Below are positions 1 through 9,492 of a DNA stretch of 64,000 nt, one piece after another. How positions within the stretch are numbered: position 1 is the stretch's first letter; every line of letters starts with the position of its first letter. A program made the translations under genes and the position numbers. The notes under the pieces were generated by a model that saw nothing but the letters and a program-made list of their open reading frames with translations, made no database searches and was not told the origin of the DNA. This DNA comes from Salinigranum rubrum (GTDB lineage Archaea; Halobacteriota; Halobacteria; Halobacteriales; Haloferacaceae): contig NZ_CP026309.1 in the NCBI RefSeq assembly GCF_002906575.1, forward strand, positions 3,844,001-3,908,000, read 5' to 3'.

Positions 1-289
1 AACTGATGAACCGCGGCACCGACCGCGTTCGGGTCACTCTGCGTAACCCCCGAGCGAGGTGCCCGACATCGCCGCCGGCAACGGTCAGGTCGAGGCGGTC
101 GAACTGGTCGACTCCGACATCGTCGTCACCGCCCGCCAGGGCGGCCTGCTCGCGCCCGACCTCCTCCGCGAACTCGACCGCAAGGGGTTCGAGATAATCG
201 ACCTCGACATCTCGCGGACCTCCCTGGAGGAAGTGTTCGTCGAGATGACCCACTCCCAGGAGACGATTCCCGCGGGAGGCGTCGAGTAG
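1..289 (+). CDS. ABC transporter ATP-binding protein, C-terminal part (frameshifted)
   Basis: This is the tail of an ABC-2 type (drug/antibiotic export class) ATPase. Its 5' part, with the Walker motifs, lies outside the window. The visible end has the usual C-terminal pattern of DrrA/CcmA-like ATPases, finishing with a motif close to SLEEVFVEMT before a short tail. The reading frame changes at a run of five C (47-51). One more C would join the upstream reading (ending VTLRNP) to the downstream reading (PSEVPDIAAGNG). The stop codon directly abuts the ATG of the permease gene, so the two are translationally coupled and form one exporter. Family assignment is secure; the substrate is unknown. 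Confidence 0.8.
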
Positions 290-1090
290 ATGTCCGTCCT
301 CTCGACCGTTCTCGCGCTCGTCTCACAGCTGTCGTCGGTGGGCTTCCGGACCGTGGCTCGCCGCGAGATAGAGCGGTTCCTCCGCCGGCCGAAGAACACC
401 TTCGCCCCGCCGCTCATCACGAACGTCCTCTACTTCTCGGTGTTCGGCGTCATCCTCGGCCAGCGAATCAACACGGTCAACGACATCCCGTACATCCTCT
501 TCATCCTCCCCGGACTGGTCGTCCTGGGGGCCATCTCGAACGCGTTCGAGAACGCCTCCTTCTCCATCTTCCACGGCCGGTGGAACCGCTACATCGAGGA
601 GGCGCTGACCTCTCCGCTCTCGTATTCGACGATGGTCGCCGGCTACACCGTCGCCGGCGTCGTCCGGGGACTGCTCGTCGGGTTCCTCATCGCCGTGGTC
701 GGCGCAGTCTTCACCAGCGTCGGCGTCGCCCGACCGTTCTACCTCGTCGCGTTCGGTCTCGTCATCACGTTCCTCTTCGCCTCCATCGGCATCGTCGGCG
801 GCCTCTGGGCCGACGACTGGGACGACCTGACGATGATGAACCAGTTCATCGTCCGCCCGCTGGTCTTTTTCGGCGGCGTCTTCTACTCGCTGGCCGAACT
901 CCCGCCCCTCTTGCGGGACCTCTCGCTCCTCAACCCGATGGTGTACATGGTCAACGGCGTCCGGTACGGCTTCCTCGGCCAGAGCGAGGTCGACCCGAAC
1001 GTCTCGCTCGTCGTCCTCGCGGGGCTGACGGTCGCGCTCGTCGGCCTGAACATCACGCTGTTCAAGCGCGGCTACGGCCTGACCGAATAA
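290..1090 (+). CDS. ABC-2 type permease
   Basis: Integral membrane half of the exporter whose ATPase ends one base upstream. The 266-residue protein has an N-terminal amphipathic stretch rich in Arg (RREIERFLRRP), then about six hydrophobic segments, as in DrrB/NodJ-type ABC-2 permeases. The loop with PLSYSTMVAGY and the late NPMVYMVNGVRYGFLG motif are typical of the family. It would pair with the ATPase as a homodimer to export a lipid, glycan or small hydrophobic compound. The start is fixed by the stop-ATG junction at 287-292. Confidence 0.9.
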   Translation: MSVLSTVLALVSQLSSVGFRTVARREIERFLRRPKNTFAPPLITNVLYFSVFGVILGQRINTVNDIPYILFILPGLVVLGAISNAFENASFSIFHGRWNRYIEEALTSPLSYSTMVAGYTVAGVVRGLLVGFLIAVVGAVFTSVGVARPFYLVAFGLVITFLFASIGIVGGLWADDWDDLTMMNQFIVRPLVFFGGVFYSLAELPPLLRDLSLLNPMVYMVNGVRYGFLGQSEVDPNVSLVVLAGLTVALVGLNITLFKRGYGLTE

Positions 1091-1137
1091 GGAGGGCAGC
1101 CAACACAGCTTTCTCCTCGCCACCTGTCGACCGCCGT

Positions 1138-1983
1138 ATGTCGACCGTGTTCGTCACCGGCGCCGCCTCCGGCATCGGCCGCGCCACCGCGCTTCGTCTC
1201 GCCGGCCGCGGCCACCGCGTCGTCGCCTTCGACGTCGACGCCGACGGCCTCGCCTCGCTTCCCTCCGCCATCGAAACGCACGTCGGCGACGTCACCGACG
1301 AGGAGCGCGTCCGCGAGACGCTCCCGTCGGACCTCGACGCGCTCGTCAACTGCGCGGCGACGTACGAACTCGGAGCCGTCGAAGACGCGGACTGGGAGGT
1401 CGTCGAGAGACAGTTTCGCGTCAACGTGTTCGGCACGCTCGCAGTCACGCGAGCGGCGCTGCCCCTCCTGCGGGCGAACGGTGGTCGCGTCGTCACCCTC
1501 TCGTCCGTGCTGGGTCGAGCCTCACTCCCCTTGCACGGCGTCTACGCCGGGACGAAACACGCCGTCGAGGGCGTCTTCGACGCGCTCCGCGCCGAGCAGG
1601 ACGACGTCGACGTCGTGCTCGTCGAACCCGGGGCCGTTCGGACGGGCTTCACCGAGCGGGCGAAGGCCGGCCTCGACGGCGACTCGGTCCATCGTGACCT
1701 CTCCGACCGCGTGGCCCGCCACTACGACCCCGGCGGCGTCCCGCCCGAGCGGGTTGCCCGCGTCGTCGTCAGGGCGGTCGAATCGTCGGCACCGAAGGCG
1801 CGTTACCTCGTCACCGGCCAGGCGCGGTTGCTCCTTTTCTGCCGCGCACTCCTCCCCGAACCGCTCTACGACCGGGTCGCGCTCGCTCGGGTGCGGAACC
1901 GCAGCGTCCCCCGGGCCTCGCTGGAGTTGATCGGAGACGCGCTCTCCGCGGGCGTCACCCGTGTCCTCGGCCGTCACGGCTAG
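1138..1983 (+). CDS. SDR family NAD(P)-dependent oxidoreductase
   Basis: Classical short-chain dehydrogenase of 281 residues. The nucleotide-binding TGAASGIG motif lies at residues 7-14. NCAA, at 71-74, stands for the usual NNAG. The catalytic triad is complete: Ser122/123, Tyr136 and Lys140 (YAGTK). Asp32 and Asp34 after beta-strand 2 favour NAD over NADP. The C-terminal extension is longer and hydrophobic, as in SDRs acting on steroids, retinol-like compounds or fatty-acyl substrates, but the substrate cannot be read from sequence. The ATG at 1138 is chosen because the family begins directly with the Rossmann strand; the open frame runs further upstream through the permease gene. Confidence 0.88.
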   Translation: MSTVFVTGAASGIGRATALRLAGRGHRVVAFDVDADGLASLPSAIETHVGDVTDEERVRETLPSDLDALVNCAATYELGAVEDADWEVVERQFRVNVFGTLAVTRAALPLLRANGGRVVTLSSVLGRASLPLHGVYAGTKHAVEGVFDALRAEQDDVDVVLVEPGAVRTGFTERAKAGLDGDSVHRDLSDRVARHYDPGGVPPERVARVVVRAVESSAPKARYLVTGQARLLLFCRALLPEPLYDRVALARVRNRSVPRASLELIGDALSAGVTRVLGRHG

Positions 1984-2064
1984 CGGTCGCGTCCCCTCGC
2001 CGACACTCACGACCGGCCCGAGAAGGCGTTCGGGCTTTTTCCCACTCGCCGTCCAACGGGTGGT

Positions 2065-3662
2065 ATGCCAGCGCCCGACCTCGACCGCTTCACCTCCCGC
2101 CGCTCGACCGTCTACGGCTCGCAGGGGGTGGTCGCGACCAGCCAGCCGCTCGCTGCCGAGGCAGGCGTCGAACTCCTCCGCCAGGGTGGGAACGCCTTCG
2201 ACGCGGCCGTCGCGGCCGCCGCCGCGCTCAACGTCGTCGAACCGACGAGTACGGGGTTGGGGGGTGACGTCTTCGCGCTCTACCGAACCGCGGATGGGGA
2301 GGTCGGCGCGCTCCGCTCGTGCGGCGGCGCGCCGGCCGCGGCGACCATCGACGCGGTGCGCGAGTCGCTCGGAGACGACGACGCGCGAATGCCGGAGGCC
2401 GGCCCCCACACCGTCACCGTCCCCGGGACGGCGCGGGGCTGGGAGACGACCGTCGAGGAACTCGGGCTGCTGACGCTCGCCGACTGTCTCGGTCCGGCGA
2501 TTCGGTACGCCACCGACGGCTACCCCGTGAGCGAAGTCGTCGCCGCGCAGTGGGAACACGGCGAGGAACTGTTCGAGGCCGAGAACGCCCGCGACGCGTA
2601 CCTCTTCGACGGGCGCGCCCCCGAGGTGGGCCAGTACGTCACCCTGCCGCTCCTCGGCCGCACGCTCGAACGCCTCGGTGACGAGGGGGCCGACCTGGTG
2701 TACGAGGGGGCGGTTGGCGAGGCCATCGTCGACACGGTCCGGTCGGCCGGGGGCTTCCTCTCGATGGACGACCTCTCGGGGTTCGAGCCAGAGTTCGTCG
2801 ACCCGCTGTCGACTCGGTACGGCGGCTGTGAAGTGTACGAACTCCCGCCGAACAACCAGGGGCTCGTCGCGCTGGAGGCGCTGAACGTCGCCCGCGAGGC
2901 CGGTGCCCGCGAGGCGACGGGCACGGAACGGATCCACCTGCTCGCCGAGGCGACGAAGCGGGCGTTCCACGACGGTCACCGCTACATCACCGACCCCGCG
3001 TTCGAGGAGGCACCCCCGCTGAACTCCCGCGAGTGGGCGCGGACGCGGGCGGCCGACATCGGGCCCGAAGCCTCCAACGACGTCTCCTTTCTCCCGGACA
3101 CGAACGCCGAGGACGCCGACACGGTCCTCGTCTGCGTCGCCGACGCCGAGGGAAACGTCGTCTCCTACATCAACTCCCGCTTCGCGGGCTTCGGCTCCGG
3201 CCTCGTCGCCGCCGACACGGGTATCGCGCTCCAGAACCGCGGCGCGTCGTTCTCGCTCGACCCCACGCACCCGAACCGGCTCGAAGGGGGAAGAAGCCGT
3301 TCCACACCCTCATCCCGGGCCTGCTGGACTTCTCCCCCGACGGAGGAGACGACTGGGCCGCCTTCGGGGTCATGGGCGGATTCATGCAGCCGCAGGGACA
3401 CGTCCAGGTGGTCTCGAACCTCGCTGACCGCGACTTCCCGATTCAGCGCGCGCTCGACGAACCGCGGTGGCGCTACCGCGAGGACGGGTCCCTCGCCGTC
3501 GAGGAACGGCTGGAGGGCAAAACGAAGCTCGCCCGCCGCGGCCACGAGGTCTGCGTGCTTCCATCGTCTATGTTCGGCGGGGCACAGCTCGTCCGCCGCT
3601 CGGGCCAGGTCCTCTCGGGAGCGACCGAGCCCCGAAAGGACGGCACCGTCGCGGCGTACTAA
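2065..3662 (+). CDS. ggt: Gamma-glutamyltransferase family protein (frameshifted)
   Basis: Ntn-hydrolase of the GGT family, which cleaves or transfers gamma-glutamyl groups from glutathione-like peptides or gamma-glutamylcysteine. The N-terminal large-subunit signature QGGNAFDAAVA (residues 40-50) and the STGLGGD motif (62-68) are present. The likely autoprocessing and catalytic residue is Thr353 in ADTVLVCVADAEGN. No signal peptide is seen, which suggests a cytoplasmic enzyme. The frame breaks at five G (3286-3290). With a sixth G the product continues EGGKKPFHTLIPGLL and ends at 3662, giving about 532 residues, normal for the group. Haloarchaea use gamma-glutamylcysteine as their main thiol, so a role in its turnover is plausible but inferred. 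Confidence 0.85.
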
Positions 3663-3676
3663 GGGGGAAAGCGAGG

Positions 3677-4246
3677 CTATCGGGCCCGGAACGCGACGGC
3701 GTCGGACGCCGTTTCGAGTCCGGTTACTCGGTCGACGACGCGGGCCGTCGCGGCGTACCGCCCCGGACTGAGCCCGGGCTCGCCGAACCGCACGGGGAGT
3801 TCGCCGAGCGTCGCGTCGGGGTCGAGGACGAACCGGACCTCACGGGCGTTCCGTGCCACCCGCCGACCGTCGGCGTCGGTCAACTCGACGGTGAGCGAGA
3901 CGTCGACTCGACCGCTCGACCGGATCGGATAGGTGAAGCTCACCGCGACGGCCAGCGGGTCGCCCGCGCTGACCTCGTCCGTCCCCCGGACGACCACGTC
4001 GCCGATGCGTTCCCACCTTTCGACCACCGAGACGGCGTTGATTCGTGGGCCCGCGAGCCGCCGCCGCAACCGCGCGACCTCCCGTTCGAGCGCCGCGATG
4101 CGCTCCTCCCGGGCCTCGACGGTCGCTTCGAGTTCCGCGAGGCGCACCCGGCGGTCGGCGACCGTCTCGCGCTCGACGACGTCGTAGCCGAGACAACCAC
4201 CGAGGCCGGCGAGCCCACAGAGCGCGAGCAGTTCCCGTCTGTCCAT
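3677..4246 (-). CDS. Coiled-coil lipoprotein (paralogue of 5435-6070)
   Basis: 189 residues. The N-terminus MDRRELLALCGLAGLGGC combines a charged RR pair, a hydrophobic stretch and a lipobox ending at Cys18, so it should be an exported, lipid-anchored protein. Residues about 25-70 form a heptad-rich coiled coil with the block RLAELEATVEAREERIAALE. The rest is a predicted beta-rich domain with no enzyme motif. The same block recurs almost unchanged in the protein at 5435-6070, on the other side of the dehydrogenase gene, so the two are paralogues. Function is not recognised. Confidence 0.75.
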   Translation of the reverse strand: MDRRELLALCGLAGLGGCLGYDVVERETVADRRVRLAELEATVEAREERIAALEREVARLRRRLAGPRINAVSVVERWERIGDVVVRGTDEVSAGDPLAVAVSFTYPIRSSGRVDVSLTVELTDADGRRVARNAREVRFVLDPDATLGELPVRFGEPGLSPGRYAATARVVDRVTGLETASDAVAFRAR

Positions 4247-4298
4247 GTCGTGTCGAGAGAGGGCACCTCACCGTCATGAACCCTGTCCCCGTGCACGT

Positions 4299-5354
4299 TC
4301 AGCCGAGTCTCTCGGTCCCTGCGGGGAGCGAGCCTTCGAGTCCGTACGTCTCGGCGACCCGCTGGAGTTCGGCGACGGTCCCGGGGCCGAGTTCGAGCCC
4401 GTGTTCGTCGGTCTCGCGCATCGCCCGGTACTCCGGTTCGCCGGGCAACAGCCCCGTGCCCTCGATGTACGTCGCGTTCCGGACGAGCGACGCGAGCGCC
4501 TCGACTCGCGCCTCGATCTCCTCGACCGGAAGGAAGACCGTCGGGTCGACAGCGACGAACGCCGCGGCGCTCCCCGTGGCCTGGCCGATGACCGGCGACG
4601 TCCCGAGGATGGCGGCGAAGAGTTCGGCGGCGACACAGAGGCCGTACCCCTTGTGTCCGGCGACCGTTCCCCCCAGCGGGAGGATGGCACCCCTCCCCTC
4701 GGCGAACGCCCGCGCGTCGAGGAGCGGTTCGCCGTCCTCGTCGATCGCCCACCCCTCGGGAATTGGCTCTCCGTCCGCCGCTTTCGTCCGTATCTTGCCG
4801 TGGGCGACCTGGCTCGTCGCCATGTCGATGACGATGGAGAACGAAAGCGCGTCGAACGTGGGCACCCCGAACACGACCGGGTTCGTCGAGAAGCACCGGT
4901 CCGCGCTGTTCGGCGGTGCGACCGACTGGGTCGACCCCCTGACCAGCGCGACGAACAGGTATCCCCGCTCCGTGGCACGCTGTGCCCACTCGCCGATGCG
5001 ACCCAGGTGGCCGACGTTGGTGATGCCGACGGCCCCCACACCACCCTCCGCTTGCGCCGTCACCTCGTCCGTCGCGACCCGTCCGACGGCCTGTCCGAAC
5101 GCGCGGTTTCCGTCGACGAGTGCGGTACCCGCTCCCGTTCGTTCGACCGTCGGAGTCGCCGTCGCGTCGACCGCACCCCGCTCCACGCGGTCGGCGTACT
5201 GGCCGATGCGGAAGACGCCGTGGGAGGCGTGTCCCTGTCGATCCGAGAGAACGAGCGATGTCGCGACGGCGTCCGCCGTCTCCTCGTCGCATCCCAGCGC
5301 GCAGCAGACGTCTTCGACGAACGGTTCGACCTCGGACGGGGCGACTGTGACCAT
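4299..5354 (-). CDS. Ldh2-family malate/L-lactate-type dehydrogenase
   Basis: 351-residue NAD(P)-dependent 2-hydroxyacid dehydrogenase of the Ldh2/YlbC/ComC family, unrelated in fold to Rossmann lactate dehydrogenases. The catalytic-region motif DRQGHASHGVFRIGQY (around residue 35) has the conserved SHG. The DMATSQVAHGKI block and the GHKGYGLCVAAELFA block near the C-terminus are also family hallmarks. The family covers malate, L-sulfolactate, ureidoglycolate and delta-1-piperideine-2-carboxylate substrates, which cannot be told apart here. The ATG at 5354 is preferred over upstream in-frame codons because the protein then begins at the family start. Confidence 0.87.
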   Translation of the reverse strand: MVTVAPSEVEPFVEDVCCALGCDEETADAVATSLVLSDRQGHASHGVFRIGQYADRVERGAVDATATPTVERTGAGTALVDGNRAFGQAVGRVATDEVTAQAEGGVGAVGITNVGHLGRIGEWAQRATERGYLFVALVRGSTQSVAPPNSADRCFSTNPVVFGVPTFDALSFSIVIDMATSQVAHGKIRTKAADGEPIPEGWAIDEDGEPLLDARAFAEGRGAILPLGGTVAGHKGYGLCVAAELFAAILGTSPVIGQATGSAAAFVAVDPTVFLPVEEIEARVEALASLVRNATYIEGTGLLPGEPEYRAMRETDEHGLELGPGTVAELQRVAETYGLEGSLPAGTERLG

Positions 5355-5434
5355 TGCTGTCCGTCTCGCGCTCGTCGATAAAGCGTTACCTGCGAGCACA
5401 GGACTCCTGAGACGTCGCCCCGGCGGGGCGGATA

Positions 5435-6070
5435 TCAGGTCACGGCGAACCGCGTCGCGACCGGTCGCGAGTCGACCCCGGCGACCACGTCCCGGACGCG
5501 GGCTTCGGCGACGTACTCGCCAGGAGTCAGCCCCCCGGTGTCGAACAGAACCGGCGTCTCACCCAACCGCCCCGTCTCGACGAAGTAGCGCAACTCGCGC
5601 TCGCGTGTCTCGACGACCCCCTCCTCGTCCGAGAGCGTCACCGAGACGGCCGTCAGCCGCTGTGCGGCCTCCTCCTGCCTCCCGCGCTCACTGTCGAAGT
5701 CGACGCTCGGGGTCGTGAAGTTCACCGCGATAGTCGCGAGCACGCCGCGGTCGACGCTCGTCGTCGCCCGATGGGCGACGTCGCCGAGGCGGTCCCACGC
5801 GGAGACGAGCGCGACGTCGTTCACCCGGGGGCCGTCGACCCGGCGTTCGAGCGCCTCGCGGCTCGATTCGGAGGCAGCGAGAACGCCTTCTAACTCGTCG
5901 ATGCGGGCCTCCAATGCCGCGATGCGTTCCTCTCGCGCCTCGACGGTCGCTTCGAGTTCCGCGAGGCGTACCCGGCGGTCGGCGACCCGCTCCGTCTCCT
6001 GGAGTTCGTAGCCGAGACAGCCTGAGAGCGCCGCCAGCGCACCCACCGCGAGCAGGTCGCGTCTGTTCAT
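5435..6070 (-). CDS. Coiled-coil lipoprotein (paralogue of 3677-4246)
   Basis: 211 residues from the ATG at 6070. The leader MNRRDLLAVGALAALSGC carries RR and a lipobox Cys18, so it is predicted to be a secreted lipoprotein. A coiled-coil region (about 25-85) contains the same RRVRLAELEATVEAREERI block as the paralogue, followed by further heptads and a beta-rich C-terminal domain. The C-terminal domains also match in plan (GLTPGEYVAEARVRDVV here, GLSPGRYAATARVVDRV there). Both genes point the same way as the dehydrogenase between them. Unknown function. Confidence 0.75.
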   Translation of the reverse strand: MNRRDLLAVGALAALSGCLGYELQETERVADRRVRLAELEATVEAREERIAALEARIDELEGVLAASESSREALERRVDGPRVNDVALVSAWDRLGDVAHRATTSVDRGVLATIAVNFTTPSVDFDSERGRQEEAAQRLTAVSVTLSDEEGVVETRERELRYFVETGRLGETPVLFDTGGLTPGEYVAEARVRDVVAGVDSRPVATRFAVT

Positions 6071-6150
6071 GCCGCGGGGAGGGACGCCGTCGTAATCAAC
6101 CGCTCCCCCGTACCGACACACCGAAACCGCCGACGCCCGTACGACGGCCG

Positions 6151-6642
6151 ATGGGAGTCGCTGGTGACGACGACCGCCTCGGCTTCGACGAGAACCGCAA
6201 CGTCCTCACCGAGACGCTCGGCAGACTCGTCCCGCAGTCGGTCGCCCGGCGGGCGCTGTCCGTCGACGTCGAGACGGACCGCGCGAGCTACGCTCCGGGC
6301 GACGACATCGCCTTCCGCGTCACCTTCGAGAACAGACTCCCGCTCCCGGTCGTGGTCGAGACGCCCGACCGACGGCTCTGGGGGTGGACGGTCGACGGCG
6401 AACTGGAGGCGTCGGACGAGTCGCGGTTCGACGACCCGACGCGCGAGACGCCCGGGAGCTTCGCCTTCCGCGGCGGGGAGCGCAGAGTCGTCTCGCGGAC
6501 GTGGCACGGGCGCGTCCGCCGCGTGAACGAGGGGGAGTCGAACCGGTGGGTCGACCTCGACCCGGGGCGACACGAACTCGGCGTCTTCCTCGCGTACGAG
6601 GGCGGCGCGCGCGCCACGACGACGTTCGAGGTCCGAGGGTGA
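6151..6642 (+). CDS. Uncharacterised haloarchaeal protein
   Basis: 163 residues, no signal peptide or membrane segment. The central part reads like an Ig-like beta-sandwich (SYAPGDDIAFRVTFENRLPLPVVVETP), the pattern seen in proteins that modify or carry surface ligands, but no family is recognised. It is transcribed away from the lipoprotein gene at 5435-6070. The ATG at 6151 is the first start that gives typical acidic haloarchaeal composition; upstream in-frame sequence is proline/arginine-rich noncoding translation. Confidence 0.6.
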   Translation: MGVAGDDDRLGFDENRNVLTETLGRLVPQSVARRALSVDVETDRASYAPGDDIAFRVTFENRLPLPVVVETPDRRLWGWTVDGELEASDESRFDDPTRETPGSFAFRGGERRVVSRTWHGRVRRVNEGESNRWVDLDPGRHELGVFLAYEGGARATTTFEVRG

Positions 6643-6645
6643 GTA

Positions 6646-6918
6646 TCAGACCCAGAGCCAGACGCTCTCGCCGTGGCCGACTGCGGGGAGGCCGACGTCG
6701 ACGTTGGCACCGACGAACCAGATGGGCTCCGAGAGGTGCACCCCCGCGGTGTTGATGACGACGCGCTCGACGGCGTGTGTGTGGGTCGTCCCGTCGGCTT
6801 CCCGGACGGTCACGGCGTAGTGGTCGGGGCCTTCCGGCGTGACGACCGTCTGGACGTCCTCGTAGCTCGTCGTCCCGTCTGCGAACCGCGAGGGCGTCGT
6901 CGGGGTGGTGTCGGGCAT
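6646..6918 (-). CDS. Small uncharacterised protein
   Basis: 90 residues with acidic, coding-like composition and no transmembrane segment. It is convergent with the gene ending at 6642, leaving only three bases between the stops. The C-terminal half (VERVVINTAGVHLSEPIWFVGANV) suggests a compact beta domain. Not recognised. Confidence 0.55.
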   Translation of the reverse strand: MPDTTPTTPSRFADGTTSYEDVQTVVTPEGPDHYAVTVREADGTTHTHAVERVVINTAGVHLSEPIWFVGANVDVGLPAVGHGESVWLWV

Positions 6919-7102
6919 CGTGTCACCTCTTCACACACCCTTGGCGCCGCGTCCACTTTAGCACGCGCCGCCTATACCCGCGGTAATCGGTGATTTAGCG
7001 GCCGATATCGACGCGCGGGTCGAGTATCTATCCCCTCGCCGTCTGTCGATAATTATCCGTTATCGACTCCCTATCGAACCGGGGTCGACGGTCGTGGTCG
7101 AC

Positions 7103-8377
7103 TCACCGGTGGAGGTGACAGGCCGAGAAGTGCCGCCCGGTGCCGACCTCCGGTTCGACCTCGTACGCCGGTTCCTCGCGGGCACAGATGCTCCGCTCGG
7201 CGAACGTCTCGGTCAACACCGTCTCCGCGCGGTCGACGTCGTCGGCGAGGAGCGCGTCGATGGCCTCCGCGACGGCGTCACCCGCCTCGCCCGATGGCGT
7301 TCCGTTCGGGAAGAACTCCGAGCGGACGGCTTGCTCGCCCGTGTCGTCGACCACGAGGGTGCGGCGGGAGACCGCCCGCATGAATCGCCGGACGCGCTCC
7401 CACTCCGCGTCCGTCATCCCGATGTCCGGTGCGATGAGCTTCGGACACCTCGTTCTGAATCGACAGCCCGAGGGAGGCTCGATGGGGGAGGGGACGTCCC
7501 CTTCGAGGACGCCGCGCGCCCCCGTCGCCCGGGGGTCCGGCACCGGAATCGACTGCAAGAGGGCGTCGGTGTAGGGGTGTTGGGGGTTCTCGAACAGTTC
7601 GTCCGTCCCGGCGAGTTCGACCAGTTGTCCCAGGTACATCACGGCGACCCGGTCGGAGATGTGTCTGATGACGCTCAGGTCGTGACTGATGAACAGGTAC
7701 GTGAGGCCGAACTCGCGCTGGAGCTCCCGCATGGTGTTGAGCACCTGCGCCTGGATGGAGGCGTCGAGCGCGCTCGTCGGCTCGTCACAGACGATGAAGT
7801 CGGGGTTCACCGCGAGCGCCCGCGCGAGGTTCACCCGCTGGCGCTGCCCGCCCGAGAACTGGTGGGGGTAGCGGTTGTAGTGCTGGGGGTCCAGCCCCAC
7901 CTTGTTCAGGAGCATCCGCGCGCGCTCCTCGCGTTCGCCCTCGTACAGGCCGTGTGCGCGCATCGGCTCCTCGACGATGGGGCCGACTTTCATCCGCGGG
8001 TCCAGCGACGACTGGGGGTCCTGAAAGATCATCTGCATGTCCTGGCGCTGCCGGCGGAGCCGTTCGCCCGACATCGCCGCGAGGTCCGCCCCCTTGAAGT
8101 ACACCGACCCGTCGGTCGGGTCCAAGAGGCGGAGCACGGTCCGCGCGAGCGTCGATTTCCCACAGCCGGACTCGCCCACCAGCCCCAGCGTCTCCCCGCG
8201 CTCGATGTCGAAGCTCACGTCCTCGACGGCCTTCACCGTCTCCGTCCCGAAGAGGCTGGAGAGGAAGCCGTCCCCCTGCGTGAAGTGCTTCGTGAGTCCC
8301 TCGACGCGCAGGAGCGGTTCGTCCCGCTCGTCGGTGTCGACGCCGGCGTCCGACGACCGTTCGACCGCCCCGCTCAT
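7103..8377 (-). CDS. Oligopeptide/dipeptide ABC transporter ATP-binding protein (OppF/DppF type)
   Basis: Last gene of the peptide importer operon, 424 residues. Walker [10 protein letters not shown], signature [15 protein letters not shown] and Walker [13 protein letters not shown] are intact. The oligopeptide-transporter C-terminal domain (CRFRTRCP) follows. The C-terminus is longer than usual by roughly 80 residues, with an acidic tail that again contains a Cys/His pair near the end ([11 protein letters not shown]...HFSACHLHR). That is the split remainder of the usual cysteine motif, so an insert may interrupt it. Its ATG overlaps the preceding gene by four bases, so translation is coupled. 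Confidence 0.93.
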   Translation of the reverse strand: MSGAVERSSDAGVDTDERDEPLLRVEGLTKHFTQGDGFLSSLFGTETVKAVEDVSFDIERGETLGLVGESGCGKSTLARTVLRLLDPTDGSVYFKGADLAAMSGERLRRQRQDMQMIFQDPQSSLDPRMKVGPIVEEPMRAHGLYEGEREERARMLLNKVGLDPQHYNRYPHQFSGGQRQRVNLARALAVNPDFIVCDEPTSALDASIQAQVLNTMRELQREFGLTYLFISHDLSVIRHISDRVAVMYLGQLVELAGTDELFENPQHPYTDALLQSIPVPDPRATGARGVLEGDVPSPIEPPSGCRFRTRCPKLIAPDIGMTDAEWERVRRFMRAVSRRTLVVDDTGEQAVRSEFFPNGTPSGEAGDAVAEAIDALLADDVDRAETVLTETFAERSICAREEPAYEVEPEVGTGRHFSACHLHR

Positions 8378-9489
8378 CGGCTCCCTCCGTCGGTTTCGGC
8401 CTCTTCGTCGAGCATACCGCTCGCCGCGAAGGCGTTCGTCGCCTCGGTGTCGAGCGGTGGCGACTCGTCGTAGCCGACGTCCTCGTACTTGACGCAGGAG
8501 ACGTGGTGGCCGTCCGCGACTTCCTGGTACGCCGGCTCGACGCGGGGACAGACCTCGCGCGCCTCGGGACATCGGGTGTGGAACCGACAGCCCGAAGGGG
8601 GATCGATGGCCTCGGGCATCACGCCCGTGATGGGTTCGAGTTCGTCGACGCGCTGGTCGGGTCGCGGAATCGACCGCAGGAGCGCCTCCGTGTAGGGGTG
8701 TTTCGTCTCGTAGAAGAGGTCGTCCACGGGGGCCTGTTCGATAATCTCGCCGAGGTACATCACGTTGACGCGGTCGCACACCTCGGCGACGACGCCCATG
8801 TCGTGGGTCACCCAGATGAACGAGGTGTCGTACTTCGCCTGGAGGTCGTCGACGAGGTCGAGGATCTGCCCCTCGACGGTGACGTCGAGCGCCGTCGTCG
8901 GTTCGTCGGCGATGATGAGCGACGGCTCGCACGACAGCGCCATGGCGATGAGGACGCGCTGGCGCATCCCGCCGGAGAACTGGTGTGGGTAGCTGTCGTA
9001 CCGGCTCTCCGGTTCGGGGATGCCGACCTCGTGGAGCATCTCGATGGCGGTCTCTTTCGCTTCTTGCTTCGAGACGTCGCGGTTGATCTCGATGAACTCC
9101 CGCAGCTGAGAGCCCACCGTGAACACGGGGTTGAGCGCCTCCATCGGGTCCTGGAAGATGATGGCGATTTCGCGGCCGCGGATGCGCGTGCGCATCTCGC
9201 GGTTCGAGAGCATCTCGTCGGAACGGCGTCTCTTCCCCCCGTCCTCGACGATATCGACGATGGGTTCGCCCTTGAACTCGACGCGCCCGCCGACGATTTC
9301 GCCGGGTTCCTCGACGAGTCGCATGATGGACGTGGTGGCGACGGACTTGCCGGCGCCGGACTCCCCGACGAGACCGACGATTTCGCCCTCGTAGACGTCG
9401 AAGCTCACGCCGTCGACGGCGCGGACGACGCCTTCTTCGGTGTAGAAGCGGGTCTGTAAGTTCTCGACGCTGAGTAGTGGTTCGGTCAT
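8374..9489 (-). CDS. Oligopeptide/dipeptide ABC transporter ATP-binding protein (OppD/DppD type)
   Basis: 371-residue ATPase of the importer. It has Walker [10 protein letters not shown], signature [15 protein letters not shown], Walker [13 protein letters not shown] and the peptide-transporter C-terminal box with [20 protein letters not shown]. It forms the heteromeric ATPase pair with the OppF-type protein. The run of six C at 9235-9240 is in frame here (GG of DGGKRRRSD), which shows that not every long G/C run in the window has lost a base. Confidence 0.94.
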   Translation of the reverse strand: MTEPLLSVENLQTRFYTEEGVVRAVDGVSFDVYEGEIVGLVGESGAGKSVATTSIMRLVEEPGEIVGGRVEFKGEPIVDIVEDGGKRRRSDEMLSNREMRTRIRGREIAIIFQDPMEALNPVFTVGSQLREFIEINRDVSKQEAKETAIEMLHEVGIPEPESRYDSYPHQFSGGMRQRVLIAMALSCEPSLIIADEPTTALDVTVEGQILDLVDDLQAKYDTSFIWVTHDMGVVAEVCDRVNVMYLGEIIEQAPVDDLFYETKHPYTEALLRSIPRPDQRVDELEPITGVMPEAIDPPSGCRFHTRCPEAREVCPRVEPAYQEVADGHHVSCVKYEDVGYDESPPLDTEATNAFAASGMLDEEAETDGGSR

Positions 9490-9492
9490 GGA

